Of a stretch of 64,000 nucleotides of DNA, positions 48,271-57,649 are shown piece by piece. The position numbers and the translations under genes are program-made. The notes beneath the pieces were generated by a model. That model searched no databases, was not told where the DNA came from, and saw only the letters and a list, made by a program, of their open reading frames with translations. How positions within the stretch are numbered: the stretch's first letter is position 1; every line of letters starts with the position of its first letter. Source of the DNA: Psychrobacter sp. I-STPA10 (GTDB lineage Bacteria > Pseudomonadota > Gammaproteobacteria > Pseudomonadales > Moraxellaceae); NCBI RefSeq assembly GCF_021012795.1, contig NZ_VFYU01000018.1, positions 124,001-188,000 of the forward strand, given 5' to 3'.

Positions 48271-51200
48271 ATGAAACGTCAACAGAAAACCAAAGTAGAA
48301 CCGGCAGCTACTCGCCAATATTCTGCCAACGTTGCAACGCCTAAGCGTCTTGTAAGTAGCTTACGACAGGTGTTGTGTCAAACCATAAACATACCACGAC
48401 AATCATTTGCTCAAGCAATGTTTTATGGTACGTTGGGAATATTGCCATTATCTTTATTAAGTTTGGCAGCTCAGGCTTCTGAGTTGGATATTTATGAACA
48501 GTCTAGTCCCACCATTCAAGGTAAAGGTCCAATCATTACTATGATGCTTGATACTTCAGGTAGTATGGGTGGGCCTTTGACTTTTCAGTCTGGAGCTAGT
48601 TTATTACCACCACACCATACTGAAGATTCCCAAATCGCAGCAAATAAGCAAGGAACTAATATAGTTCCACCAGCAAGACCAGTTAATAAAATAAAAATGA
48701 ATACATGGGATCAATTAGGTCTAAATAGTATTACAAGAGATTACCCTAGTTCTAATTGTGATTTACCTAATGCATTAGATGTAAATGGTGGTACTTTCAC
48801 TGGACTTTCTGCAGCATCAGGTTATATTCAGTTATTTGATTTTACTGCTAAGATTGATGGTAAATCTGACATTAAATTTCAAATAGAGGGGTGTAAGGTA
48901 GGAAGCAATTACTATTATACTCGGTTAGGTCGATTGCAACTTGCGATGATTAGTTTATTAGCTGATAAAATAGAGTCTACCGATAACATTGAAGTGAAAG
49001 TGCTTGAGGCTATTAAGAATGGTGGGTTCCAAGTTGCAATGGGGCATTATCCATCATATAACAGTAATGGTAGTATAGGCAATATATTAGTACCAGCTGG
49101 TCCTGTAAATGATACAGTTGCTGGTAAAAATCATCGAAGCTTATTAATTACAGAAATAGCAAAACTTCGTACATCTGGACTTACACCCATAGCTCATTCA
49201 TATGCAGAAGCTGGAGCTTACATGTTGGGTACTAAGACAACTGATATTATTAAAGAAGAGCGTTACCAAATTTTAGGAATTCGACGCTATCCAGCAGATA
49301 GACCTTATTTAAAGTGTGTAAATAATGTGAATGATATTAGTAGCATTACTAATACAAATACTGGTAAAACATATAAAATATATGGTTGTCAAGGTTGGGA
49401 GGCTGTTAATAATGAAGCTGACTTGAGTAGTATCCCAGGTGCCATTAAGCTGACAGATGTTAATTATGATACTAAATGGTCTGGAGCTTCCCAAGGGACA
49501 TATGCTACTGAAAATACAAAGGATATTTGGGTACGTAGAGGTGATGAATGGCCTGAGAGTCCATATAGTGGATTTGCCTATTCATCAGCTGATACTAAAG
49601 ATTCAGCCTTTGATAATACAAGATATAAATCTCCTATCCCATCAGGTCCTCAGTGTGGTGCAAATGGTATTTATTACTTGACAGATGGTATTCCAGATAA
49701 TGCATATAGTAAAAAGGGAGTGCCAGAGCCTACCTTTGGTAAATCTCCTATATCCTTAATGAATACAAGTCTAATGAATGATTCAAGTATCAAAGTTAGC
49801 AATTCGTGTGGAGGAGGCTTTACAGATAATATAATAACTAAAGGTGGTAGTACAACAAAGTCAATAGAATTTAATGGCTGGACTTGTATAGGAGCTTACG
49901 CTAAAGCATTAAATAACTCTACTTTATCAAAAGGTAAAATCTTAACAGCACTAGTAGGGTTTGGTACAGACTTTAAGGGAGCGAATAGTACCAATTGTGC
50001 CATTAAAAAGGATGAAAATGGTAATCCAATAGAACTTTCTGGTAAATGTAAAGCGTTTCATTGGGGGAATGAAGGTAGTGGTTATGGAGAAGGAGGTTTT
50101 ACTGCTGTTGAAACGTCTGAACAAATTGCAGATAGCTTTGTTGCTTTTGCTAATAAACTAAAAGGTCAATATAATCCTCAAGCAGGAGAGGGGCCTAGTA
50201 TTGCCATTGATCCGACCAATAGTACAGATAACCGAAGCTTTGCTTATTTACCAATGATGCTACCTCGTCCAGGTAGTTCTAACTTACTTTGGTCAGGAAA
50301 CCTAAAAAAATATAATATTAAAAATGGTACTCTCTTTGATGCTAAGGATAAACCACTTTATAGTGGATTGAATGGCCAAGTAAATACTAATAGTTTTGGT
50401 TTATGGAATAAGACAGCCACAGCAGATGGGGGTAATATTAGATCTGGTGGTATGTATGCGAAACTTGTTGGTCCAGATGCAACTAATTTATCTTCTTTAC
50501 GTACAGTTTATGTAGAGAAGTCAACAAACGGAAATATAGCCAAAATTGCAGTGAATGTTACCTCTCCAACAGGTATTCAGGATTTAGGTTATAATCTGCA
50601 GCGTCAACACTATCTATTGAATTTTTTAGGCTATGATAAAGTACCTGTATTTTCTCCAGATAGAACTGTTGCCATTAGCGGAAATAATGTATCTGCCCCG
50701 ATCGCTGCGTCAGATTATGCAAGTGGTGGTGGTTATGATGGTGTTGTTAAGCCAATGGATAATATTACTGACTATGCACCAAGCAGTTCTGTAAAAATAC
50801 TTGGTGGTACAAATAATAGCAAACCTCAAGAAATATTGTATCAGTATACTTCTACGCCTTCTTCTACAGCAGGGGCAGCACCTATAGTTACAGACAGTTA
50901 TAAAATATTATACGGCTCTATGGATGGGGCATTGCATTTAGTGGATGCAAGCACAGGCCAAGAAAACTGGGCATTTATTCCTAATGTTGTTATGAAAGAT
51001 GACCATCAGATAGCTGCACTTAAAGAAGGTAGTGTACATTCAGCAAGTGGTGAGCCAAATAATGTTGGTAATGTTGCTTTTGGTGTGGATGCACCATGGT
51101 ACATAACTACTGCATATACTCGAAGCTATGATAACACTAGTGGAAAAACTACAGTTACTCCCTCTGCTATCAAAGCATATGGTGGACTAGGACGTGGTGG

Positions 51201-52755
51201 TGAAGGACTGTATGGGCTTAATATTACTAATACTTCTAGTCCGTCTATTCTATTCCATATTGACTCGCATACATCAGGTTTTTCAGATTTAGGTAGAACT
51301 TGGTCAAAACCTGTCGCTGCAAAAGTGCAAGTAAAAGAAAGTGATGGCAAAATGAAGCCAAAAGAGGTGTTATTTGTCTCTGGTGGTTATGATAAGTGTT
51401 ATGACATTCCTTCATTTATGTTAGATAGCACTGATGCGGCCTTAATTAAGGAAATTAAAGATAAAGGATTAGGAGCTCAGTGCTTAGATAGTACGCAAGG
51501 CAAAACGAAAGCAAAAGCGAAAGGTAGCGCTGTATATATGTTAGATCCTGACAATGGAGATTTACTATGGACAGCCACTAACACCAATATGAAGCATAGT
51601 GTCGTTGGTGAAGTTAGTGTCGTTTATGCTGATGATGATGATTATGCAGATATTATCTATTTTGCAGACTTAGGTGGACAGGTATTCCGTATTGATCTTG
51701 ATGGAACAAAAGGCTATAACGAAAAAACGAGTGGTGGTAGTGAAAGCCTGTGGGCAAAACGAGTCGTCAGAATTTTAGATACTTCTGAAGCAGGAAAACC
51801 TGCTCTACGCTTCTTCCAACGCCCAGTACCTAGTTCTTATAATGTAGATGCAAACAATAATTCGGTAGGACGTGGTGGTCAGTTATTTGAAGTTGTTACT
51901 GTGGTATCAGGAGATAGAAACAATCCATTGTCTAAATTGTCTGATCGTCAAGCGACAGAAACACCAAATAAAGTAATTGCTATTTGGGATGTTGATGTTA
52001 CAAAAGATAATATCTTAACAATAGCAGATACAGATTTGACTTTAAGAAATAGTAATAAAGAAGGTGTTACCTTATCGCAGTTAGAGAAAATGGACTGGTC
52101 AGACTCAAAAACGGGATTAACTAATGATCAAAAAAATAATATCCGAACAGGTAGTAAATATGGTTGGTATGATGATTTAACTTACTTTAGTGGAGCAAGT
52201 TCAGCAGGGACATCTATTATTAAATCTGTCACATCACCTACAGATAATAAAGATGCTATTGGCGATAATATTAACTATCTTAAAGTCATTAGCCAACCAA
52301 CATTAAGAGCAGGTAGATTATATGTTCCTGTTTATAATCGTATGGCATATATTCCTTCATCAAATGCATGTTCACCAGTACCAACAGGAGTAACAGAAGC
52401 TCATGAGTATTGCTTACCATTTGGTGTTTGTAGTAGTACTACAAAAAATGCGGCTGGAGAGAGTGTAGTACAGTATAAACGTGGTCAAACATATATTTTG
52501 GGTAGTGGTATTAGTGCAATAAACATAGCATCTGGTGAGGGTACAAATAGAGCACATCTTATTACTCCAGAGCAAGTTCAATCCTCTACTGGTGGTGCTA
52601 CAGGTGTTCTAGCAGCTGTGAAAGATGCTTTTTATAGTTTGTATAATCTAATACCAAATGAATGGTTTGAGCGTAGACCAATAGAAGAAAGCAGCTCTAG
52701 TAGTAGTTCTTCAGGTTCAGGCACCTCAGGTGGTAGTAGTAGTGGAGGATCATAG
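48271..52755 (+). CDS. pilY1: Type IV pilus tip adhesin PilY1
   Basis: PilY1 sits at the pilus tip, where it supports assembly, adhesion and surface sensing. The 1494-residue protein has an N-terminal export segment (hydrophobic core near residues 52-70) and a von Willebrand A-like domain with the MIDAS loop LDTSGSMGG at about 92-100. A C-terminal beta-propeller begins near residue 880 (LYGSMDGALHLVDASTGQE). An Asp-rich calcium loop is at about 1117-1126 (YADDDDYAD). The last 30 residues are a Ser/Gly tail (SSSSGSGTSGG). AGGACAG precedes the ATG. It is the largest gene of the operon. Confidence 0.95.
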   Translation: MKRQQKTKVEPAATRQYSANVATPKRLVSSLRQVLCQTINIPRQSFAQAMFYGTLGILPLSLLSLAAQASELDIYEQSSPTIQGKGPIITMMLDTSGSMGGPLTFQSGASLLPPHHTEDSQIAANKQGTNIVPPARPVNKIKMNTWDQLGLNSITRDYPSSNCDLPNALDVNGGTFTGLSAASGYIQLFDFTAKIDGKSDIKFQIEGCKVGSNYYYTRLGRLQLAMISLLADKIESTDNIEVKVLEAIKNGGFQVAMGHYPSYNSNGSIGNILVPAGPVNDTVAGKNHRSLLITEIAKLRTSGLTPIAHSYAEAGAYMLGTKTTDIIKEERYQILGIRRYPADRPYLKCVNNVNDISSITNTNTGKTYKIYGCQGWEAVNNEADLSSIPGAIKLTDVNYDTKWSGASQGTYATENTKDIWVRRGDEWPESPYSGFAYSSADTKDSAFDNTRYKSPIPSGPQCGANGIYYLTDGIPDNAYSKKGVPEPTFGKSPISLMNTSLMNDSSIKVSNSCGGGFTDNIITKGGSTTKSIEFNGWTCIGAYAKALNNSTLSKGKILTALVGFGTDFKGANSTNCAIKKDENGNPIELSGKCKAFHWGNEGSGYGEGGFTAVETSEQIADSFVAFANKLKGQYNPQAGEGPSIAIDPTNSTDNRSFAYLPMMLPRPGSSNLLWSGNLKKYNIKNGTLFDAKDKPLYSGLNGQVNTNSFGLWNKTATADGGNIRSGGMYAKLVGPDATNLSSLRTVYVEKSTNGNIAKIAVNVTSPTGIQDLGYNLQRQHYLLNFLGYDKVPVFSPDRTVAISGNNVSAPIAASDYASGGGYDGVVKPMDNITDYAPSSSVKILGGTNNSKPQEILYQYTSTPSSTAGAAPIVTDSYKILYGSMDGALHLVDASTGQENWAFIPNVVMKDDHQIAALKEGSVHSASGEPNNVGNVAFGVDAPWYITTAYTRSYDNTSGKTTVTPSAIKAYGGLGRGGEGLYGLNITNTSSPSILFHIDSHTSGFSDLGRTWSKPVAAKVQVKESDGKMKPKEVLFVSGGYDKCYDIPSFMLDSTDAALIKEIKDKGLGAQCLDSTQGKTKAKAKGSAVYMLDPDNGDLLWTATNTNMKHSVVGEVSVVYADDDDYADIIYFADLGGQVFRIDLDGTKGYNEKTSGGSESLWAKRVVRILDTSEAGKPALRFFQRPVPSSYNVDANNNSVGRGGQLFEVVTVVSGDRNNPLSKLSDRQATETPNKVIAIWDVDVTKDNILTIADTDLTLRNSNKEGVTLSQLEKMDWSDSKTGLTNDQKNNIRTGSKYGWYDDLTYFSGASSAGTSIIKSVTSPTDNKDAIGDNINYLKVISQPTLRAGRLYVPVYNRMAYIPSSNACSPVPTGVTEAHEYCLPFGVCSSTTKNAAGESVVQYKRGQTYILGSGISAINIASGEGTNRAHLITPEQVQSSTGGATGVLAAVKDAFYSLYNLIPNEWFERRPIEESSSSSSSSGSGTSGGSSSGGS

Positions 52756-52757
52756 AC

Positions 52758-53339
52758 ATGAACCTTAATCTGAATTCCACCATATATAAATACTATAAAC
52801 ATAGGCAATTACATGCTAAATACCATAAACAATTTGGGTTTACTTTAATTGAGTTGATGGTAGTGATAGTTATCATTGCTATCCTTGCTGCTATTGCTAT
52901 ACCAAGCTATCGTCGCTATGTGATAAAAAATACAGAGGATGAAACCAAGGCGCAGATGCAGCAGTTAGAAATACAGCTAGAGCGTTGGCGGTCTTCTGCG
53001 CTCAGCTATAAAGGTTTCTATCCTCAAAATGGCGTAGATACAAATGGTGAACCAAAGTTTGGTTATAGCGATGCAGCTAAAAAGACTGTGTATGTGCCAT
53101 TGGGCAGTGATGCTAATAATCATCGCTATAAGATAATCCTAGTTGATAGTAGTGGTAAAAGTTTGACAGACACGACAGCAGTAGGGCGATCTTGGAAAAT
53201 GTTGGCTGAACCTAGAGCTGATGGTCCAGCGAGTAGTGGATATAAAATAAGAATGGATAGTACAGGAGTACGTTGTCAAAGTAAGGCGAGTGGAATTGAT
53301 ATTTCTAGCTGTGGAACAACTGCTGTGGAGTCATGGTAA
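52758..53339 (+). CDS. pilE: PilE-like minor type IV pilin
   Basis: This 193-residue prepilin has a long 27-residue leader, then the site [31 protein letters not shown] with Glu5. In the C-terminal domain the patterns AQMQQLEIQLERWRSS and KMLAEPRADGPASSGY resemble PilE proteins encoded after pilY1. Cysteines near residues 174 and 184 may form the D-region disulfide. It starts 2 bases after the pilY1 stop. The long leader is unusual, but no internal ATG gives a shorter one with good spacing. Confidence 0.88.
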   Translation: MNLNLNSTIYKYYKHRQLHAKYHKQFGFTLIELMVVIVIIAILAAIAIPSYRRYVIKNTEDETKAQMQQLEIQLERWRSSALSYKGFYPQNGVDTNGEPKFGYSDAAKKTVYVPLGSDANNHRYKIILVDSSGKSLTDTTAVGRSWKMLAEPRADGPASSGYKIRMDSTGVRCQSKASGIDISSCGTTAVESW

Positions 53340-53770
53340 TGAAAAAACTTATTTCACAAAAAGGTTTTACTTTAATTGAAGTTATGGTTGTCGTTGCAAT
53401 TATTGCCATACTAGCTGCTATTGCCTATCCTAGTTATCAACATTATGTCATCAAAACAAAGCGTGGTGATATGATGAGTGAAATGCAAAATATTGCCAGT
53501 CAAATAGAGAGTGGAAAGCTAGCACAAGGACAATATAGCGCTGTTAGTGTGAGTGGATTAACTGGTGACTATCCCAAACAAGGAACAGCTTTATATACTG
53601 TCACAATAACGCCCTCTCCTTTGACTGCAAAATGGACAATCACTGCTACTACTAAATCAGGACAAATGCAAGGTGATGGTAACTTAACCTTAAATTATGC
53701 TGGCACAAAATGTCGAATTATTGATTCTAGTCACAAGAAATGTGGTACAGGTAATGAATGGCGTGATTAA
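53339..53770 (+). CDS. Second PilE-like minor type IV pilin
   Basis: This 143-residue prepilin has the leader MKKLISQKG and site G/FTLIEVMVVVAIIAILAAIAYPSYQHYV. The mid section (EMQNIASQIESGKLAQGQY, then TITPSPLTAKWTITAT) resembles PilE/FimA-like minor pilins of Acinetobacter and relatives. Two C-terminal cysteines (TKCRII and KKCGTG) define a short D-loop. The start at 53339 overlaps the previous stop (TAATG); an ATG two codons earlier is in frame but less likely. It is the last gene before a strong terminator. Confidence 0.87.
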   Translation: MKKLISQKGFTLIEVMVVVAIIAILAAIAYPSYQHYVIKTKRGDMMSEMQNIASQIESGKLAQGQYSAVSVSGLTGDYPKQGTALYTVTITPSPLTAKWTITATTKSGQMQGDGNLTLNYAGTKCRIIDSSHKKCGTGNEWRD

Positions 53771-53794
53771 AGTTTTTTTCTATTAATATTATTC

Positions 53795-53832
53795 ACAATA
53801 AAAAACCAATCATTTGATTGGTTTTTTATTGT
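53795..53832 (+). terminator. Rho-independent terminator of the minor pilin operon
   Basis: A perfect 17-base stem (ACAATAAAAAACCAATC and its complement) with a 4-base ATTT loop lies 25 bases after the last minor pilin stop. The second arm contains six T. It separates the operon from the pilA control region. Confidence 0.88.
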
Positions 53833-53949
53833 CAGCCATTTAGTGCCAAAAATTGTCAGTAACGTATTATATCTACATTGAAGACAAAAATGGGTAACAA
53901 TAAGTGACAATGATATAATGTTGACAAATAATGTCAGCAAAAATTGTCA
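53830..53949 (+). promoter_or_regulatory. Cluster of six TGTCA/TGACA sites upstream of pilA
   Basis: TGTCA occurs at 53830, 53854, 53932 and 53945, and TGACA at 53905 and 53922, all within 120 bases. The cluster lies about 160-280 bases before the sigma-54 promoter, the usual distance for an enhancer. PilR of Pseudomonas aeruginosa is known to bind repeated TGTC-containing sites upstream of pilA, so these are candidate PilR sites. The assignment is an inference. Confidence 0.55.
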
Positions 53950-54107
53950 ACAAAATAAAATAGAGATTGGACTATTGGGATAATAAAGCAATGGATTTTG
54001 ACTGAGTTTCCATTAATTACTCATAAAATACCGCTTATCTGTCATTTATCAATAAATAGTACTTTTATAGCCTATTGCCACAATAAATCGGAAATTATAT
54101 AAAAAGT

Positions 54108-54123
54108 TGGCACAGCATCTGCA
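54108..54123 (+). promoter_or_regulatory. Sigma-54 promoter of pilA
   Basis: TGGCACAGCATCTGCA matches the sigma-54 consensus (TGGCAC-N5-TTGCA) with a perfect -24 element and correct spacing to the -12 GC. It lies 90 bases before the pilA ATG. Sigma-54 with the PilS/PilR two-component system drives pilA in Pseudomonas and Moraxella relatives. Confidence 0.85.
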
Positions 54124-54212
54124 TCAATACTATTGAAGCCAAACAAAAGGCTTACTCAAAACATAACATATAAAGCCATAATATAATGGCTTTAACAAAA
54201 AAGGAGTTCATT

Positions 54213-54656
54213 ATGAACACTCAAGCGCAAAAAGGTTTTACCCTAATCGAATTAATGATTGTTATCGCTATTATCGGTATCTTAGCTGCAATCGCTATTC
54301 CAGCTTACCAAGATTATATTACTCGTTCACAAGTTTCTGAAGCTGTAACTTTAGGTGGTGGACTGAAGTCTCCATTAGCTGACTATGGTTCTGATAAGAA
54401 TGGATGGCCTACTAAATTAGTTTCTCCTACTGCAACACCAACTGCAACACAGTTGAATGCAACTATTACAGGTAAATATTCTACAGTAACTGACACTATA
54501 AGTGGAGCATATCCTGCTGGTACAGTCACTGTTAATATGACTTCTGGTCGCGCAAGTGGTTCTACATTAACATTTGCTACAGCAGATGGTGGTGCAACTT
54601 GGAGCTGTACTGGCGGTACTGTTGATATGAAATATCGTCCAAATGCATGTCGCTAA
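54213..54656 (+). CDS. pilA: Major type IV pilin PilA
   Basis: This is the pilus fibre subunit of 147 residues. The leader MNTQAQKG is cut before [28 protein letters not shown], with Glu5. The C-terminal disulfide loop lies between the two cysteines of WSCTGG and NACR. The chain is rich in Thr and Ser, especially at about residues 70-95 ([10 protein letters not shown]). The start at 54213 is preferred to an ATG nine codons earlier because AAGGAG lies 6 bases upstream and the leader then has normal length. It is controlled by a sigma-54 promoter, ends at a strong terminator, and is followed by the putative arabinosylation operon. Confidence 0.96.
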   Translation: MNTQAQKGFTLIELMIVIAIIGILAAIAIPAYQDYITRSQVSEAVTLGGGLKSPLADYGSDKNGWPTKLVSPTATPTATQLNATITGKYSTVTDTISGAYPAGTVTVNMTSGRASGSTLTFATADGGATWSCTGGTVDMKYRPNACR

Positions 54657-54690
54657 TGATTGCGATTTTATGTTAACAATATGATTTTTT

Positions 54691-54724
54691 AAAATAAGAC
54701 CCTAGAAATAGGGTCTTATTTTTT
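54691..54724 (+). terminator. Rho-independent terminator of pilA
   Basis: A 14-base arm AAAATAAGACCCTA pairs with TAGGGTCTTATTTT around a GAAA tetraloop and is followed by T. It lies 35 bases after the pilA stop and isolates pilA from the downstream operon. Confidence 0.93.
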
Positions 54725-54819
54725 ATCTAGCCTATATATAATATTTAGTGTAATCTATGGAGACGTTTAGATATATACTTTAATGGGATGCTTAGGTGTG
54801 TAATATAGGAGTGAATAAA

Positions 54820-56709
54820 TTGAAACAATTTATATTAGATAAAAATAAATATTTTTTTACATGTACATTTTTAGTTTTTTTCTTTGCTTTTATTTTATAT
54901 TTACCATTATTAAAAGCTGAGTATTTATGGGATGATACTCTAATTTTTGTTACCAATGGAAACCTGGTGGGTGATAAGTTAACTTGGGAGATATTAAGCG
55001 AACCAATATTGCCTGGTACCACTTATTTACGTCCTTTAGTGACTTTATCTTGGTTTGTTGAGTTTCATATATTTGGTCAAAATACGGTTATCTCTCACTC
55101 TATAAATTTAATTATATTCTTTTTAAATAGTTTATTAGTTGGAATAATCGCAACAAAACTTGCTAAGCTAAATGCTTATCATAGAGCAAATTGGATAGGA
55201 TTATTTGCAAGCGCATTATATTTATTTCATCCAGCCACATTAGAGACTACGGCATGGGTATCAGGTCGGTTTGACCAAATGGTAACTTTATTTTGCCTAC
55301 TTGCAATAAGTTTATTTCTTAGCAAAAAAAGTACTTTTAAAGTTTTTTTGATTGGCGTTTGTTATTTGCTCGCACTGTTTTCGAAAGAGTTAGGTATTAT
55401 TCTACCAGTATTACTATTGCTATTTTCTATTATAAAGCCACTTAACCCTGAATCATCTTTTGTTAAAAGTATCAAAGCTAGTATTGTAAGTAATAAGTTG
55501 TTATGGTTGTTATTAGTAGTTATTACCGGATTTTACTTTATTATTAGAATATACTCTATGGATTCACTATATCATAGTAAGTTTACCTCCTATTATGTTA
55601 ATGAAATTATTATTAATCAACTAAAACCATTTCAAACACTTAAATATTATATACTTGAGACAGTCTATCCTTTCCGAATTTTAAACCCAATTCATCCAAT
55701 TAATAGTTTAGATTTAACATCATTAGTATCAAAAGTATCATCTATCATTATTTTTTTTATAGTTGCTTTTTTAAGTGTTGTAGGATTATTAAAAAGAAAT
55801 GTAGTTGGTATTTTGTTTGTTTGCTCTTTATTATCAATTAGTTTGGTTCTTCATTTCATACCATTATCAATCATGGATAACTTATTTCATGAAAGATTTA
55901 TGACATTACAGTTAGCATTTAGCTGTATGATGTTCTCATTAATCCCGTACTCTAAAATATTTAATAAATTAAATCTAAAACAAAACTTAAAAAAATATCT
56001 GTCTATAATAGCGATTTGTTCTTGGTTTTTCTATTGTATCGTAACCCTATATTCAGTTATTCCATTTTGGATGAATGAGTTAAGCTTGTGGTATTGGACA
56101 TATCAGTCTTATCCAGATAATGAAGTAATGAGATATAATTATTTGTTATCAGCATCTCAATATGATAGAGATGATATATTGACTGAAGAGTTTGAAAAAA
56201 TTAAAAAATCTGATGAAGGCTTCTCACCTGGAACACAAATACTATATGCTAATTATTTATTAAAAGATAAAGATCCAGAGAGCTTAAACTACCTTGAAGG
56301 CTTAATTCAAGTTTTACCAAAATTTCATAATATGGCAGATGGAAAATTAAAAATGAATAGTTTTCAATTATCTGCTAGAATGATTTCTGGTATATATTCT
56401 GACTATAGTGGTGCGATGTTAATATTTAAGGATAATCCTCAAGAGGCTTTAAAGCAAAACCAAATTGCAGAGTTCTACTTACGAGAAGGAGAAAAATACC
56501 CACTATTACAATATAGAGTGGCTACTTTATTGATACTTAATAGGCAGGAAGAAGCTAAAGAAATTTCAGATGAATTGAAATTACAAAATTTCCCTAAAGG
56601 TGATAAGTATAAACAACAATCAATAAATGTAGTTAATTTATATTGTTCTAAAGATAATTTTGAAATTGAAGTATGTAAGAATAATAAATATTTAGATTAT
56701 TTTAAATAA
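54820..56709 (+). CDS. TfpW-like GT-C pilin glycosyltransferase (predicted)
   Basis: This is an inner-membrane protein of 629 residues with about ten to twelve hydrophobic spans in the first 420 residues. The first periplasmic loop holds an acidic pair (Asp38-Asp39 in YLWDDTLIF), and TYLRPLVTLSWF and SHSINLIIFFLNSLL follow, a pattern of GT-C enzymes that use polyprenyl-phosphate sugars. Residues about 425-629 are helical and TPR-like. Position after pilA and beside a D-arabinofuranose donor operon suggests the role of TfpW, which arabinosylates pilin in some Pseudomonas aeruginosa strains. The start TTG at 54820 is chosen for AGGAG 8 bases upstream; GTG at 54796 or 54811 is possible. Exact sugar and target are inferred. 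Confidence 0.78.
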   Translation: MKQFILDKNKYFFTCTFLVFFFAFILYLPLLKAEYLWDDTLIFVTNGNLVGDKLTWEILSEPILPGTTYLRPLVTLSWFVEFHIFGQNTVISHSINLIIFFLNSLLVGIIATKLAKLNAYHRANWIGLFASALYLFHPATLETTAWVSGRFDQMVTLFCLLAISLFLSKKSTFKVFLIGVCYLLALFSKELGIILPVLLLLFSIIKPLNPESSFVKSIKASIVSNKLLWLLLVVITGFYFIIRIYSMDSLYHSKFTSYYVNEIIINQLKPFQTLKYYILETVYPFRILNPIHPINSLDLTSLVSKVSSIIIFFIVAFLSVVGLLKRNVVGILFVCSLLSISLVLHFIPLSIMDNLFHERFMTLQLAFSCMMFSLIPYSKIFNKLNLKQNLKKYLSIIAICSWFFYCIVTLYSVIPFWMNELSLWYWTYQSYPDNEVMRYNYLLSASQYDRDDILTEEFEKIKKSDEGFSPGTQILYANYLLKDKDPESLNYLEGLIQVLPKFHNMADGKLKMNSFQLSARMISGIYSDYSGAMLIFKDNPQEALKQNQIAEFYLREGEKYPLLQYRVATLLILNRQEEAKEISDELKLQNFPKGDKYKQQSINVVNLYCSKDNFEIEVCKNNKYLDYFK

Positions 56710-56758
56710 TATAATAATATTTAGATTTAAGTATGAACTTTTATGTATTGGTGTATAT

Positions 56759-57649
56759 ATGAAAACCATATTCAGCTTGATCCGTTTGCTAAGACCTCAT
56801 CAATATATCAAAAATACATTTGTTTTTATAGGTGTTATATTTTCTCATTTATGGAGTTATGATTTTATTATAGACTCCATTTTCTTGTTTTTAAGTTTTT
56901 GTTGTATGGCAAGTACAGTTTATATTCTTAATGATATTGGTGATATTGAGTCTGATAGGAAGCATAAAACAAAAAAAAATAGACCACTTGCAAGTGGTGC
57001 CATATCTAAGAAAACAGCTTATGTAGTAGCTATTATATTAGTTGTATTATCTATACTCTTATCAAGTATCGTCAGTATTTTATCTTTAGTGTTAGTTATA
57101 AGTTATCTTATCATTAATATTTTTTATACTTTATATCTAAAGAGAGTAGTAATTATTGATGTATTTATCATATCTTTTGGTTTTATGCTTAGAATCCTAG
57201 CTGGCACTGTAGGTTTGGGAATTGAACCTTCTGAATGGTTATTACTATGTGGTTTAATGTTAACTTTATTTCTTGGATTTTGTAAGAGATGGTCAGAGCT
57301 TAATACCATGTCACCTATGATTATTCAAGATGGTTCCTCTATAACTAGAGCTGTACTGAAAGATTATAAGCTTGAAACTTTAGATCAATTTATTAGTATT
57401 ACTGCTGCTGCTGTTATCATTAGTTATGGACTTTATACAGTATCTGATAAGACAATAGAGATACATAATACTGGATATCTGATATATACTTTGCCTTTTG
57501 TAATTTATGGTATTTTTAGATATATTTATTTATTACATAAAGAAAATTCTGGCAATGATACAGCAAAAGATATTTTAAAAGATTGGCACTTGTTAATAAA
57601 CTCTTTTTTATGGTTGGTTTTAACTTTTTGGATTTTATATCATGGTTAA
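56759..57649 (+). CDS. UbiA-family polyprenyl-phosphate phosphoribosyltransferase (DPPR synthase-like)
   Basis: This 296-residue inner-membrane protein has eight or nine spans and the UbiA signature NDIGDIESDRKHKTKKNRPLASG at residues 58-80, preceded by LLRPHQYIKNTFVF. The NDxxDxxxD and HxxKxxRP form is that of decaprenyl-phosphate phosphoribose synthase, which joins PRPP to polyprenyl phosphate, the first step of D-arabinofuranose donor synthesis. It overlaps the next gene by 8 bases. Quinone or haem biosynthesis is less likely because all the following genes fit the arabinose pathway. The DNA is markedly AT-rich compared with nearby housekeeping genes. Confidence 0.88.
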   Translation: MKTIFSLIRLLRPHQYIKNTFVFIGVIFSHLWSYDFIIDSIFLFLSFCCMASTVYILNDIGDIESDRKHKTKKNRPLASGAISKKTAYVVAIILVVLSILLSSIVSILSLVLVISYLIINIFYTLYLKRVVIIDVFIISFGFMLRILAGTVGLGIEPSEWLLLCGLMLTLFLGFCKRWSELNTMSPMIIQDGSSITRAVLKDYKLETLDQFISITAAAVIISYGLYTVSDKTIEIHNTGYLIYTLPFVIYGIFRYIYLLHKENSGNDTAKDILKDWHLLINSFLWLVLTFWILYHG

